From Macrostomum hystrix (lineage: Eukaryota > Platyhelminthes > Macrostomidae), in the NCBI GenBank assembly GCA_950097015.1, contig CATNEN010000029.1, positions 1,054,001 through 1,118,000 of the forward strand: 64,000 bases of DNA. Direction: 5' to 3'. Numbering within the stretch: position 1 is the stretch's first letter; every line of letters starts with the position of its first letter. The notes beneath the pieces are model-generated. The model ran no database searches and was not told the origin of the DNA. It worked only from the letters and a program-made list of their open reading frames with translations. Positions 26,201 through 37,496 of the stretch are shown here, piece after piece. The translations under genes and the position numbers were made by a program.

Positions 26201-29058
26201 TGTCCTTTTGCAAGTCACTAAACTCTGCATTGCTTCAGTTCACCCAGGTGTTAAATAGGGTAATTGAGGGTGGGTGTGGCGTCCCTCCAGTCCATGGAGA
26301 TGACAACCTTCAAACTCTGCGGCTGCACATCTGACCCAATCAGGACAGATGTAATCAGTTAGTATTTCAGTAATACGAGTAATACGAGTAATTTTTAAGC
26401 ATTTTTTTTTCATTCTACTAAGAAGCAACGGTAAATATTTACAGAAGCTATATTCAATTGTAATTTCTATTCTCACCGTAAGAACCGGTATGAGTGGTGG
26501 ATATTTGGTCCAGTCCGAGTCGCCAGTGTCAACAATCCGGTGCTGCTGGGTGTCCCAGCGGCCCCAGCAAAGGTCGATGCCGCCAACGAAGGCCAGTTTC
26601 TGATCTACAACCACCAGCTTCTCGTGATGCGCCCACAGAAACTCCCACGAGGCCAGGTGGTTAGGATGACGCAACACGTGAATGTTGCGCTTGTTTAAGG
26701 TGCGCAGCATCAGCTTGGTGTACCAGCTGTCAATCTTCAGCGTATACTTTACCTGCAACGCATGACACATAGGGCACAATGTCCGCTGTCTGAATCAATA
26801 ATACAAGCCTAGCAGCGATGAAACAGCTCACCTCCTTGTAGATGAGGATGAAGATGCGCACACCAGCATCGGCTCGGCGCTGCAGCACATTCATCAGCCG
26901 GTGATGCCCGTCATCGTCTGGACGCTTCAGATGCACCTCGGGAGTGAGCCACCAGTCGCAGATGAAGATCTCCTCGACGGCCTGCTCCAGAGCGTCGAAG
27001 ATATCTGCAAAGTAGGTGGCTCCATCAACGTACCACTTGGCCGGACAGTTTGCTCGAGTTCCGGCGAAGCTGCCGAAGTTGTGATGGCGCTGCTGTTGGT
27101 CCGGTACGACGAGCTCCAGCTGCAGCTCCTGGTGCTGATGATGGCGCTGGCTGTGCTTTCGCGGTTGCTGGTCGACCAGCTGTTGCTGTTTCACAAGGAG
27201 ATCCTTGATGCGGGTCATTTCAGCCGCCAGCATGGGATAGTCGCCATAGTCGCACTGAATGATCATCAGCCTGCAAGTTATGATCATAATAATAGTAATA
27301 ATGAGCGGATAACGAGGGGATAAAACACCTATCGATTGAATTCCACTAATGGACTCGATGGATGCTAATAGAAAACCTTGACCTTTAAATCAGAGTGAAC
27401 TCAAAGCATTCCATTTGTAGTGGGAGGTCGAAAGTGCGAATGTAAATAGATTAATTTTTGCGGTAGGGCTACGGGCTATAGCACATTATTTGGTGACACT
27501 AGACCCACTGCAAGCGAGGAGGCATTTCTTCCCATTTCGTTAACTCCTGAGCACACACGGACACAGGGGTATGCCCTGACATCCGCCGTAAATTTCACGA
27601 CAAGTCCCCAAGCCAAATGAATGTGCCCTCGACGCGGAATCGAGCTCAGGGACCCTGGTGCGAGTGGCAAACACATAAGACCACTCTGCTACTCGCCCCC
27701 TAGCAAGTTGCGATACAGAAATATGATAATTTCGATGGAAAGAGGGCTTCAATATCACATTAGTGGGTAAATTGAGCGCAGCTTACATGCTAGAGTTGCG
27801 CAGCACGAAGCCAGAGAGATAGTTGCGCATAGACGGATCCAAGCCATTAATGATGAGACAGGTGGAGTCGAGCAGGAACACTTCAGTAACGTCGGAAAGG
27901 TTGTCCTTCAGAAAGATGATGCATCGCTCCTTGATGACCATCCACCTTGACAGGTAAGTAAAACGGATGGGTATGATATGCTTAACTCTTGTAAAATAAC
28001 TCTGTCACATCATATTTGCCAGCTAGAGGAGATTTGGCTTCTACCGATTCCCCTGACTACTGAGCACGCGCGCATAGATACCGTACACACGCACACACTG
28101 ACACAGGGGTGTGCATCTGCACTGATAATTGAAATTTCACAAATTCAGCGGTGAGCTCTCACATTGTCTTCTTGCGCGCAAACAGACCGGCGCACGACTG
28201 GCAGCCGGTGAGCGGCGAAGCGGCGTATCGCTGAATGTAGACCTCGACCTCGGCTTCGCCGCATTTGCCGCCAACACCGCGAACAAAGGAGAGCCTCGAG
28301 ACGCCCAGGAACTTCAAGAGGTGCAGCGTCCGCTCTAAACTGTCCAGTTTGTCTAAAATCTTTTTCAATTGGTCCTCAAAGCGGGCCCGTTTAAACTCCT
28401 CACTATCCTGCACGGCGGACACCGTCGAATCACGCCGCTGCTGCTGGCTGGAGTCGACTACAGAGGTCGCGTGCTCGCGCTTCGGCTTGACACCCATGAG
28501 CGGCAGCAGGCCCGACGCCAGCAGTAGCGGATAGAGCCGACGCCAGTGGCTCCATTTTCGACTGACAGTCCAGACGAAGATGCCGTGACTGAAGGTGACC
28601 TCGAAGCTGAGGTCCAGATTGAGCAAGCGCTGAATTCCACGTCTTAGCTGTCGCATTCGCTGTTTTCCGCCGGCGGACCCGACACCGCTCTGGCCTTCTC
28701 GCACGCTGAACGTGAGTCGCTCGCCTACAAGGAAGAGACCGCTTTCTGGTAGGCTGTAGCGGCAGGCGAACGGCAGGCCTGTGGATGGCATAAAAGCCAT
28801 AGCAGAGATGATGCGCAGGCCGCGCTCCATCTTGTCCAGGGCAACCAGTTTTCCGGCTTCGGCGGCTGCCTCCGGCAATTCTTCTTGTAGATTTTGTAGC
28901 TCTACGGACTCTTTGGCGAACAAAGAGTTCTGCGCTTCGTTTAGGTTAAATAGAGAGGCGCCAAGTATCCCATCCTCGCTGGAGTAGCTGCTCACCAGGC
29001 TGCCTCGGTGACTGTAGCAGCGAGAGTCCAAGTAGGATACCGCGCCGTCTGACGACAT
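14185..29058 (-). CDS. PLD1/2-like: Phospholipase D, PLD1/PLD2 type (PX-PH-HKD)
   Basis: Hydrolyses phosphatidylcholine to phosphatidic acid and choline at membranes. Minus-strand exons: 29058-28163, 27945-27787, 27270-26832, 26752-26477, 20176-19524, 17052-16928 and 15713-14185. All have GT/AG borders and matching phases, giving 1358 residues, against roughly 930-1070 for vertebrate PLD1/2. The PX domain lies at about residues 80-245 (F-S-H-G-I-F-V-W-T-V-S-R-K). The PH domain begins near LGVSRLSFVRG at about 251. HKD motif 1 is HEKLVVVD at about 541-548, followed by AFVGGIDL. HKD motif 2 is HSKLLIVDD at about 1158, followed by IIGSANINDRS. PRMPWHD and ENQFFISCAD are also present. The loop between the HKD halves is long and rich in Gly, Ala, Ser and Gln. 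The C terminus PLITWL matches the conserved tail position of the family. Two further phase-0 exons may be spliced into the loop. Confidence 0.93.
15786..16065 (+). mobile_element. SINE family 1 copy, internally deleted
   Basis: tRNA-like head with A-box tggccgagcgg and B-box-like ctcgattcc, body ending cagccctcctgcag, then a tta-rich tail. About 100 bases are missing between the tRNA-like head and tccaaggcacagtgagag. It lies antisense within a PLD intron. Confidence 0.85.
16590..16905. repeat. 35-bp array in PLD intron
   Basis: About eight copies with core gagatgggacaatatgagat, abutting the 5' splice site of the exon ending at 16928. The sense (minus) strand is C/T-rich. 17053-17720 upstream of that exon holds no feature I can name. 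Confidence 0.9.
17725..18220. repeat. (cccactcactca)n array in PLD intron
   Basis: 4-, 8- and 12-bp cactcac-type repeats over about 500 bases, giving Thr-His-Pro-Leu open frames in three phases. These frames are a by-product of the repeat. Confidence 0.93.
18825..19035. repeat. 31-bp array in PLD intron
   Basis: Seven nearly identical copies with core ctgacaggagggtaatgcac. 18221-18824 is AT-rich with nothing recognisable. Confidence 0.93.
19285..19465. repeat. 16-bp array next to a PLD splice donor
   Basis: Eleven copies of gagacagggtgagaag ending about 60 bases from the PLD 5' splice site at 19523. The sense (minus) strand is pyrimidine-rich. Confidence 0.93.
20275..20840. repeat. 17-bp array in PLD intron
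   Basis: Degenerate ggatttcaaagagtgtg and ggatttcggagaatctg units. It starts about 100 bases upstream (minus-strand sense) of the exon beginning at 20176, so its sense strand feeds C/T-rich sequence towards that acceptor. Confidence 0.88.
21230..22850. repeat. 22-bp array, 1.6 kb, in PLD intron
   Basis: Over 70 copies. The left part has the unit gggataaatctgaatagaga plus two bases; the right part has gggatgaatcgaaggaatgg plus two bases. Intermediate units occur near 21800-22020, so this is one drifting array. A 512-residue minus-strand open frame is repeat only. 20841-21229 and 22851-23159 hold nothing recognisable. Confidence 0.92.
23160..23309 (-). other. Candidate cassette exon of PLD loop (50 codons)
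   Basis: GC-rich island in an AT-rich intron, with an AG acceptor before 23309 and a GTGATA donor after 23160. It is open in the phase (0-0) needed to insert between exons 26752-26477 and 20176-19524, with no stop. The encoded stretch (for example ELARAGAARLFWEQRLPALP) resembles no domain I know. It would lengthen the loop between the two HKD halves. Confidence 0.3.
23826..24095 (+). mobile_element. SINE family 1 copy
   Basis: Head gagtggcagagcggtctaac, then ctcgattccgcggcgaggcc and body gcctcctcgctggctgcggg. It lies antisense within a PLD intron. The surrounding 23310-23825 and 24096-25075 contain no supported gene. Confidence 0.87.
25076..25207 (-). other. Candidate cassette exon of PLD loop (44 codons)
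   Basis: Acceptor accgcccattccgcag on the minus strand and donor GTTAGT after 25076. It is open in phase 0-0 and so can be inserted into the PLD loop without a frameshift. It encodes a basic, amphipathic stretch (WLHKLQELQHFSRLYE). It lies on a GC-rich island within the 6.3-kb intron. It could be an alternative exon or chance. Confidence 0.38.
26127..26362 (+). mobile_element. SINE family 2 copy
   Basis: Head gggagttgtagccaagtggg with B-box-like ggctcgattct, then gcttcagttcacccaggtgt and agtccatgga. Antisense within the PLD intron following the HKD1 exon. Confidence 0.82.
27476..27705 (-). mobile_element. SINE family 1 copy
   Basis: Minus-strand copy with ggaatcgagctcagggaccc (head, reversed) and ttggtgacactagacccact (3' body, reversed). 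It is sense-oriented within a PLD intron. A second decayed fragment of the same body lies at about 28020-28140. Confidence 0.82.
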
Positions 29059-31397
29059 TTTTGTGTTTGACGTAAAAATGTGTCTCCCTGTTTACTTCAA
29101 GCTTTTTAACTGAAAGAAATAGAGTATGAAATTATAAAAAAGTTTATATGGTTTTGATTTAATGACTTTGATGGGAGTTAGGATCGGGCTAATTTTGAGT
29201 TTTTGCGCTGCAAAGTGTATACTTTTATATAAAAAAATAATACTAGTAAAAAACTGCTACATATTACGAGTTTATATTTATAACTAGTATCTTGACCATT
29301 AAAACCGTTGTAATATAGTAAAAGCAAAAGCAAAAAAAACAAGAAAAAAATACAATAATAATAATTATTAAATAAGACCTCATCAAAGGGCTAAATATTT
29401 GACAACACAGTCCTTTGAAAATAACATTTACTATCTCGAAGCTCAGTCCTGGATGCACATAAAAATTCGAAGTTGCATCCTTAAAGTTGTTATACAACGA
29501 TGTGCTCATGCTAAAGTAACTTTACGCTTCTGGCCTATCTATATTTAAAGACTAAAGAAAATAGCATTGATTTCTTGACTTTTTTACGAAGTCTGCTATT
29601 CTGGAACATATATAACGAAGGAAACGAAGTAGAAAAATCTAAGCACAAGGTAGCGTTAAATAGAGACGTGTTATTCAAAGAATATAGGAGTCGGACTATG
29701 CAAACGCAGTCGTGATTACGCAGTCGGCCGTAACTACATTGAATCTGAGTTGAAAGCATGCGGAGGTTTCTAAAGACGCATTTATTATTCTTAAAATATC
29801 GAGCTCCATATTTTTTGTTTGCTTTAATCCTAACAGTAAAGATAATACGATCTTCATTTATTTGCATACTAGCTGATATATGAAGCAAATATAATTTTCT
29901 AATATTGTTTTTATGCGCTCTTTTGCTCTTAAAAAATTACGTGTTTTTTTGTCTCGTGGACATGTGCATGCGCATGTGGATATGCTGTGACAAGATTTGG
30001 TTGAGTTTTCATTCACTTTCTTCTCCTCTTCGTGATTATTGATTTGATTGTATTGTTTTAGATTTTTTTATTTGCCTAGCCTACTTTAAGAAAATCACTG
30101 TTCTAGTCCTGCATGTACCCGGACGAAATCTATTTCGAAACTCAGGGCCTGGGATGTCACAAAGATATTACCCTGTATATCTATCGTCATATTATAAATT
30201 GCAAGTTGCAATAAAGTTGCAATATTTACATTTCTGTTAACATTTACTCTTTTACAAGACAGACCAAAAAGATAGTACCTACTGTAATTTACAAATTAAT
30301 TGGCATAGCCTAGGCCCACAGATGGATGCCTTGCAGAGGCAGCTGGATGCTGCCATTAGCCATGCTGCGACTTGTGCGATAACACTACATGAAGCTAGCA
30401 TTCATGTGTGCAGTGGCCTGTAGGGCCAACACAACTTTATACCTGCATGGTCTTCTGACCTGCTACAGCTACATAAGTCATGACTATGACTGCTGTCCAT
30501 GCCATTTAGTTGGAGGAGACCAACTACCCTGAGCCATTGCACAATGCACTGATGTTAAAGCTATAGCCTATATAGGGACTGTCTTGGTTAGGCCAAGGGC
30601 AAATATCATGCCTTTGACTTTAAAGTTGATAGCCCACATACAAACTCTCTGATTTCTTATCCTTTTCTGGCTACTATATGTGTTGGCATGTAGCTGGTAA
30701 GAGCCATATTTTGTTTGTTAGCTTATTACAACTATAACTAGGCCCTAGCCATAGGCCTAACTAGCAGATGAAAATTTTGTTTAAAAACCATAAAAAGAAA
30801 AAGCTGACAAAGGTAGCATTTTTTAGTTAGCTAGCTACACAATTTTTCAAATTAAGCCTGTATACGCCTATTGTAAGTTTCATCTTTGATTATTAGGACT
30901 AGCTAGATTTTTACACTGGCTACTTTATCACATCACTACTTTATCACTTTATCACATTATCACATTAAAATTAAAATTTTAAATTTTAAATGCATTCTCT
31001 GTAGTTGCTCTAGGAGCCTTGTTAGGTCTATATTTAGATATTTAAGTAAATATAGTCAATACTAAAGGACAGAATTTCCCTATTAGAAAAGTGTAGAACC
31101 TGTGGATATGCAAAAAAATTAAGCTAATAAAACAGAATATTTTAACCAGGGTGTCAAGCCCAAAATGTCATTCAGGGCCATTGCATGCCACAACACCACC
31201 TGCCTTGACTCTACTATGTTGTGACAACAGAAATTTCAGCAAATGCAATAGATGGTCAGATGCCATTTGTCCACTTATTACAATAGGGCAAAATGTCATA
31301 TTTAGTTTTGCTTAGCAACAATTAGAAGTCATTTACCAAATAACTAATGAACTGTATTAATGATACTTTAGTATTAGTTAGGAAAACAAAATATCCT
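29059..31397. other. AT-rich region upstream of PLD
   Basis: Start of the 3.6-kb interval separating the divergent PLD (minus) and CDC16 (plus) genes; it must contain the PLD promoter. Short open frames at 29264-29888 are AT-driven and featureless. I cannot place a core promoter. Confidence 0.4.
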
Positions 31398-31602
31398 TTA
31401 GCAAGACACTTAACTCTGCATTGCTTCAGTTCACCCAGCTGTTAAATGGGTACCAGCATCAGCTGGTATAATTGAAGGTAGGTGTGGCGTCCCCCCAGTC
31501 CGTGGACTGAACAGCTGTATGCAGCCTTCAGATGCGCCGCGCATTAGCTGTGGCTGTGCTGTCGGCTGCACATCTGACCCAATTGGGGCAGGTGTAATCA
31601 AT
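31398..31602 (+). mobile_element. SINE family 2 copy, 5'-truncated
   Basis: Contains cttcagttcacccagctgtt, taccagcatcagctgg and agtccgtggactgaacagct, ending at the tgtaatcaatatatatat tail. The tRNA-like head is absent. Confidence 0.82.
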
Positions 31603-31742
31603 ATATATATATATTATAATAGTATTAGTATAAATAGTATAACACATTTTTGTAGACATAGCTTTATATGTCCAATTGAAGCTTTGGTCTTTTTAAATGG
31701 AAAGTATTCTTACCTAAGTAATGCTTATGTATTCCAACCAAA

Positions 31743-31914
31743 CAGTGGCGTAGCAAGGGGGGTATTGGTGTATCGGCCGAAAACCTTAAAATTTAGTGTC
31801 TCAAATTTTTTCGCATTCAGTTTCTTTGAAAGAAATGAATTAATTGTTTTTTTTCTGGATACACTGGATAGAACCAAAATCGATATCCCAAAAAAAATCC
31901 TGGCTACGCCCCTG
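31743..31914. mobile_element. hAT-type MITE with 8-bp target site duplication
   Basis: Imperfect terminal inverted repeats: left cagtggcgtagcaagg, right (reverse complement) caggggcgtagccagg. The flanks are caaccaaa on the left (31735-31742) and caactaaa on the right (31915-31922), an 8-bp duplication with one mismatch, as hAT transposons make. At 172 bp it has no coding capacity, so it is non-autonomous. Confidence 0.85.
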
Positions 31915-32124
31915 CAACTAAAATGTTAAGATGTACTGAGTAGCACAAACAGTATCTTAACTATCATTCAAGACAACTTTTTCCTAACTAACTTTCATAT
32001 GATTTTATTTGTGTTCAAAAAGAAAAAATCTGCACTGCATTTGCTGTCATGCTCTGGAAAAGAAACTTCGATTTTTTTGTTCTATTATGTTGCTTTAATG
32101 TGTTGTTCAAAAAATGATTGTAGG

Positions 32125-32465
32125 AGGGTTGCAGGCAGTGGCACATAATTTAGTGACACTAGACCCGCAGCCAGTGCGGAGGCAATTCTGCCCATTTCGC
32201 TGACTCCTGAGCACACACGCACACAGATACTGTATGTGGGCATATGCTCACACGGGTGTGTACATCTGCCATGACTTTCTCATCGTCAGGCATCATACAA
32301 TTTCTCTGTGCCTTGGAGGTTGGCCCACAAGGGTGTAAATTGCACGACAAGTCCTCAAGCCTTCTCTCCATGGCTGCACCCCAAATAAATGTGGCCTCGC
32401 CGTGGAATCGAACTTAGGGACCTTGGTGCGAGAGGCAAACACAATAACCACTCTGCCACTGTACA
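32125..32465 (-). mobile_element. SINE family 1 copy upstream of CDC16
   Basis: Nearly full-length minus-strand copy: taggagggttgcaggcagtg at the 3' side, tttggtgac-like, cgtggaatcgaacttaggga and a reversed head ending ccactctgccact. It lies 160 bases upstream of the CDC16 start codon. Confidence 0.87.
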
Positions 32466-32627
32466 TACGTACAACCACAGTACATACATAGTACATACCT
32501 ATAGTACATATGTAATATGTAATAAAAGTATAAAGGTATGTAATAAAAGCTTTATATCAGATAACTGATCAAAAGTCAGATTTTTTAAGTCAGTTTTATA
32601 ATTAATAAATAAATTGCAGCTCATAAA

Positions 32628-35600
32628 ATGACATCAACACCTGGGCCAACGCCTGCAATGGGTGGTCAGCAGCAGCTGATCGATCGCCTTCGCAATACAG
32701 TGCAATCCTATGTGGCTCGACTGCAATACAAATCAGCCGCATTTTGGGCCGATAAGCTTGTTAGCTTAAGTCGCAGCCAACCAAAAGATGTTTATAATTA
32801 TTGCCAGTGCCTGCACATGACTAAACAGTATCATAGGGCACTGCATCATTTGAAGCAGCGCCAGTTGCATTCACGCACGGTGGCCGGCTGTCATCTAGCC
32901 GCGCTGTGCCATTATGAGACTGGCGAATTCAATGACGCCCTGGCTGTGCTGGATAACGCTGCCGCCGCCGCCGGCTGCGACCCAACGAACGGCGCCGACG
33001 CTGTCAGCCTTAGTGCCAGCCAATGGCTAGCTAGCGCTAGTCGAGTCATTGACGACGACAATTTAACATCTGCGTCCAATGACGATTGGCAACGCCTGCC
33101 GCAGTATGACGAATTCGGTCCTGCCGTGCCGTTCTCTAGCAGGCTCGGTGGCCCTGCTCCGAGGTCGCGTGTTCGAATCCTTAGGCGTCAGGCCTCGAGC
33201 AATCCACTGTTACGTGGACGCTCTGCGCAAGGACGCATTCTGTTACGAAGCCTTCGAAGCGCTATTTGGCTCGCAGAATCTGCGCGCCTCCGAGGAGGCG
33301 GAATTGTTGGCCAATTTGCGTTTCGACGATGCCTGCCAGTCGCCTGACGAGGCCAAATTGTTGCAGCTAATGTACGGCAATAGGATTAATAAATACGGAC
33401 CGCCTAGAGAGCTGGAGGTGCCACAGCCTCTGATGGCTTTGAAGGTAAGAAAACCTCATGCTATTAATGCTGAATAGTCATGATAGTTTTTAAAAAAAAG
33501 TTGACGCAAGCATACTTTAGGCCAAACTATTTATTTAGTTTTCCTTATTTATACTGTAGAAAGAGCATTAGAAAGCATGGAAATTCCACGGGTGCTATTT
33601 CAAATACCCACTGCCTACTTAACGAAGGGGGTGAGTGAGTGGGTCAGCGGCTAGAGTCGCTGCCTCACTTTCCAATGGTCGCTGGTTCGTTCCTCCCTCC
33701 AAGTCACGATTATTTCGGGGCTTGGTTGGGGGTCTGCCAAGTAGTGACTTGCGGAGATGCACCTTATTCTGTGCAACCAAAGCTAATTTAAAATAGCTTA
33801 ACCCCTGCCTTCTGCATGCCTGCTTGTTCTTGTTTGTGTTTGTGCGTTGGACCGGGTGTGAGGCGTTGTATGGGGGTGGGGCGGGTGTGCACCAGCCATG
33901 CGTGCTCTGAGCGGCGAGGTTTCACCAAGCGTCTGCGCGCGTGGCTTGGTCCAGTCGTCCCTACCCTTCAGGCATCTAAGCCCTCCCCTGGTTTGGTCTG
34001 CTCTGTGCCTGTGCGGACCTGGGGTGAGAGGCAGTCCGGCTGCCGCCCCCTTTCACGCTTGGCTTGCTGCTGTGCGTGAGGTGCCTGAGTCCAGGGGTCC
34101 AGATGGCGCGATGGGCGACTCCCGCCTGGTTCGCCGGCCTGGGGGCATGCCGTTCCTGCGCTTGTGCGTCAAGTGCCCCAGGCCCCCTGCAATTAAGTAA
34201 GTAAGCCTACTTACCGGTGGCTCCAAAACCGAATGACCGATTTCCTTGAAAGTCCACCGTAAGAATCTAAATTTTCTGACGTCAGCATCGACAGCATCGG
34301 TGACAAGGACAACTAACATTGCTCTGTGTAAACCTCTATGGCGAATCCCCATTGGCTCAGTAATAAAATAATTACTACTATAATCAGTACTAGTACTTAT
34401 TTATTTATTAAGCAACAGATAGTCAGTGTATTAGTCATACTACTAGTACCGTTGGGCTGTCTAAACACAATCAATTTATCAGGACAACTGCGACCTGGTG
34501 ACTAGTCTAGCCGAGCGATACTTCTACGCCTGCCACTTTCACGAATGCCTTCAATTAACTAATGCCATTCTGGCTAGCGATCCGTTCAACGATCTTTGCC
34601 TGCCATTGCACATTGCCGCACTGAAAGAGTTGGGCAAAGACAACGACCTGTTTATGCTGGGCCATCAGCTGGTTGAACTATATCCGTCTAGGCCTATAGC
34701 TTGGTACGCTGTTGGCTGTTACTATCTGTGCATTCAGGACCAGGAAATGGCCAGGCGGTGAGTAGGCCTTTCACTGATTTCACCCTTCTCTACTGCTTCT
34801 GGATCTTGTCTGGCCTAATTGTCTGGCTGGCTGGCTGTCTGCAGACAGCTAGCAGACAGACAGCAGAGAGACAGCTAGAAAAAACATGTTTTTTTCTAGC
34901 TGTCTCTCTGTTCTGGCTGTCTCTCAGTTCTGGCTGTCTCTCAGTTCTGGCTGTCTCTCAGCTCTGGCTGTCTCTCAGTTCTGGCTGTCTCTCAGCTCTG
35001 GCTGTCTCTCAGTTCTGGCTGTCTCTCAGCTCTGGCTGTCTCTCAGTTCTGGCTGTCTCTCAGCTCTGGCTGTCTCTCAGTTCTGGCTGTCTCTCAGCTC
35101 TGGCTGTCTCTCTGTTTTTTTCTAGCTGTCTCTCTCAGTTCTGGCTGTCTCTCTGTTTTTTTCTAGCTGTCTCTCTCAGTTCTGGCTGTCTCTCTGTTTT
35201 TTTCTAGCTGTCTCTCTCAGTTCTGGCTGTCTCTCAGTTCTGGCTGTCTCTCAGTTCTGGCTGTCTCTCAGTTCTGTCTGGCTGTCTGTTATTTCTTGCT
35301 GTCTCTCTGTTCTGTCTGGCTGTCTGTTTTTTCTAGCTGTCTCTCAGTTCTATCTGACTGTCTCTCAGTTCTGGCTGTCTCTCAGTTCTGGCTGTCTCTC
35401 AGTTCTGGCTGTCTCTCAGTTCTGGCTGTCTCTCAGTTCTGGCTGTCTCTCAGTTCTGGCTGGCTGTCTGTTTTTTCTAGCTGTCTCTCAGTTCTATCTG
35501 ACTGTCTCTCAGTTCTGGCTGTCTCTCAGTTCTGGCTGTCTCTCAGTTCTGGCTGTCTCTCTGTTCTGTCTGGCTGTCTGTTTTTTCTAGCTGTCTCTCA

Positions 35601-37433
35601 GTTCTATCTGACTGTCTCTCAGTTCTGGCTGTCTCTCAGTTCTGGCTGTCTCTCAGTTCTGGCTGTCTCTCAGTTCTGGCTGTCTCTCAGTTCTGGCTGT
35701 CTCTCAGTTCTGGCTGGATCTCAGTTCTGGCTGTCTCTCAGTTCTGGCTGTCTCTCAGTTCTGGCTGTCTCTCAGTTCTGGCTGTCTCTCAGTTCTGGCT
35801 GTCTCTCAGTTCTGGCTGTCTCTCAGTTCTGGCTGGATCTCAGTTCTGGCTGTCTCTCAGTTCTAGCTGTCTCTCAGTTCTAGCTGTCTTTCAGTTCTGT
35901 CTGTCTCTGTGTTCCGTCTTGCCGTCTCTTTGTCCTTTTCTCCTGGTTTCTGTTCAGTATACACTCTACTAATAGTAGTGGTATGTATATGTATAGGCAT
36001 TTGTTTCCAACATAACCCAATCTATGCAGCTACCTAATGAAGTGCACTCGCATGAATCGCTATTTCGGCCCTGGCTGGATAGCTCTGGGCCATGCTCTGG
36101 CTGCTGACACTGAGCACGACCAAGCTATAGCCGCCTACACCACAGCCATCCAGGCTATGCAGGGCAGTCACGTGCCGTACCTGTACATCGGCCTGGAGTA
36201 CGGCCTCACTAACAATCTGCCTTTAGCCAGCGAATTCTTTGACCAGGCTGTCCAACTGTGCCCGGACGATCCGTTTCTATTGCACGAACGCGGCGCCACC
36301 TATTTCAATTCCGGAGACTTTAACAAGGCCGAGGAACAATTCCGACTGGCCATCGGCCGGATTGACGAATTATCCGGCGAGATGCCCGGCGCCTTCTGGG
36401 AGCCCGTGTTTAATAATCTGGGCCATACGTGTCGCAAACTGAAACGGTGAGGATGATGTTTAATATTTTCTGTAGATTGTGTCTTGGTTCTGTCAGATTG
36501 TGTCTCGGTTCTGTCAGATTGTGTCTCGGTTCTGTCAGATTGTGTCTTGCTTCTGTCAGATTGTGTCTCGGTTCTGTCAGATTGTGTCTCGGTTCTGTCA
36601 GATTGTGTCTCGGTTCTGTCAGATTGTGTCTTGGTTCTGTCAGATTGTGTCTCGGTTCTGTCAGATTGTGTCTCGGTTCTGTCAGATTGTGTCTTGGTTC
36701 AGTCAGATTGTGTCTTGGTTCATTCAGATTGTGTCTTGGTTCAGTCAGATTGTGTCTTGGTTCATTTAGATTGTGTCTTGGTTCAGTCAGATTGTGTCTT
36801 GGTTCATTCAGATTGTGTCTTGGTTCAGTCAGATTGTGTCTTGGTTCAGTCAAATTGTGTCTTGGTTCAGTCAGATTGTGTCTTGGTTATCTGTAAAGCT
36901 CATATTTCACCAGAAAATTCTAAAATAAATCTGTCAGATACGACGAGGCCATTCAGTACCACCAGCGCGCCTGGTCACTGTTGCCCGGCAACGCGTCGAC
37001 TCTAACAGCTATGGGCTACGCCTACGCACTTAGCGGCGACTTCGACCGGGCGGTGGACAATCTAACTAGATCCCTCAGCATCAATGCCGACGATAAGTTC
37101 ACTTCCCAGTTATTGGACTCTCTGGTTGTTGTCCTGACTGAGTCTCACCAGCCCTGGCTAGACTCTCTGCTAGCTGGCCAAGACAGCCTGCCCTCCATCA
37201 GTTGGCAGGACCTGCCCGAGCGTCAGCAGCCGTCTTCGGCCGCAGCCGGCCAAGCCGCTGATTCGCCGTTGTCGGCATCAAATGGCGCCGCTGGTCGCTG
37301 GCTCCAGTCGGCGACTACACAGACGCCGAACTCCGCCATTCGTTCGCGTCAGCAGCAGCAGCAGCGTCAGCTGACCATGTCTGCCGGCAGTGTGGAAAGT
37401 GTCGACATGGAAGATGTGTCCATGGACATGTAA
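32628..37433 (+). CDS. CDC16: Anaphase-promoting complex subunit 6 (CDC16), TPR protein
   Basis: TPR scaffold subunit of the APC/C, the E3 ubiquitin ligase that triggers anaphase and mitotic exit. Exons: 32628-33444, 34483-34757, 36030-36446 and 36938-37433, phases 0, 2, 2. Recognisable stretches include AFWADKLVSLS, CYEAFEALFGSQNL, CLPLHIAALKELGK, GPGWIALGHALAADTEHDQA, YIGLEYGLTNNLPLASEFF and NNLGHTCRKLKRYDEAIQYH. About 667 residues, against 620 in human. In exon 1 the frame must shift by one base between about 33105 and 33150: upstream continues from DDWQRLPQYDEFG, downstream is SVALLRGRVFESLGVRPRAI. No plausible intron fits, so an extra base (assembly or real) is suspected. The C terminus is Gln/Ser-rich and acidic. 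An AG (aaattgcag) sits 8 bases before the ATG. Confidence 0.93.
33628..34206 (+). mobile_element. Third SINE-like element in CDC16 intron 1
   Basis: Possible tRNA-like head gagtgggtcagcggctagag with a B-box-like ctggttcgttcc, followed by a GC-rich body of about 500 bases unlike the flanking AT-rich intron, ending ccccctgcaattaagtaagt. Only one copy is in the window, so element status is inferred. Confidence 0.45.
34785..35935. repeat. 17-bp array of 3' splice-site-like units, CDC16 intron 2
   Basis: Over 50 copies of ttctggctgtctctcag. Each unit is a pyrimidine tract followed by CAG. The true acceptor of this intron is at 36029 (atctatgcag), beyond the array. Confidence 0.94.
36465..36897. 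repeat. 21-bp array of 3' splice-site-like units, CDC16 intron 3
   Basis: About 20 copies with core ttctgtcagattgtgtctcg. Each unit contains tctgtcag followed by at, the same 10 bases as the true acceptor tctgtcag|at at 36937. Confidence 0.94.
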
Positions 37434-37496
37434 ACCGTCCGTGGATTTCAGTGAATGTTCTACAGCATTCTAGCAGTTTTGTTTGCTTTTGAGACA

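Noticed and set aside
34886-35883. Frames rich in LAVSQFWLSLSSGC
   Set aside because: Lies in CDC16 intron 2 between exons with confirmed phases; translation of the 17-bp array.
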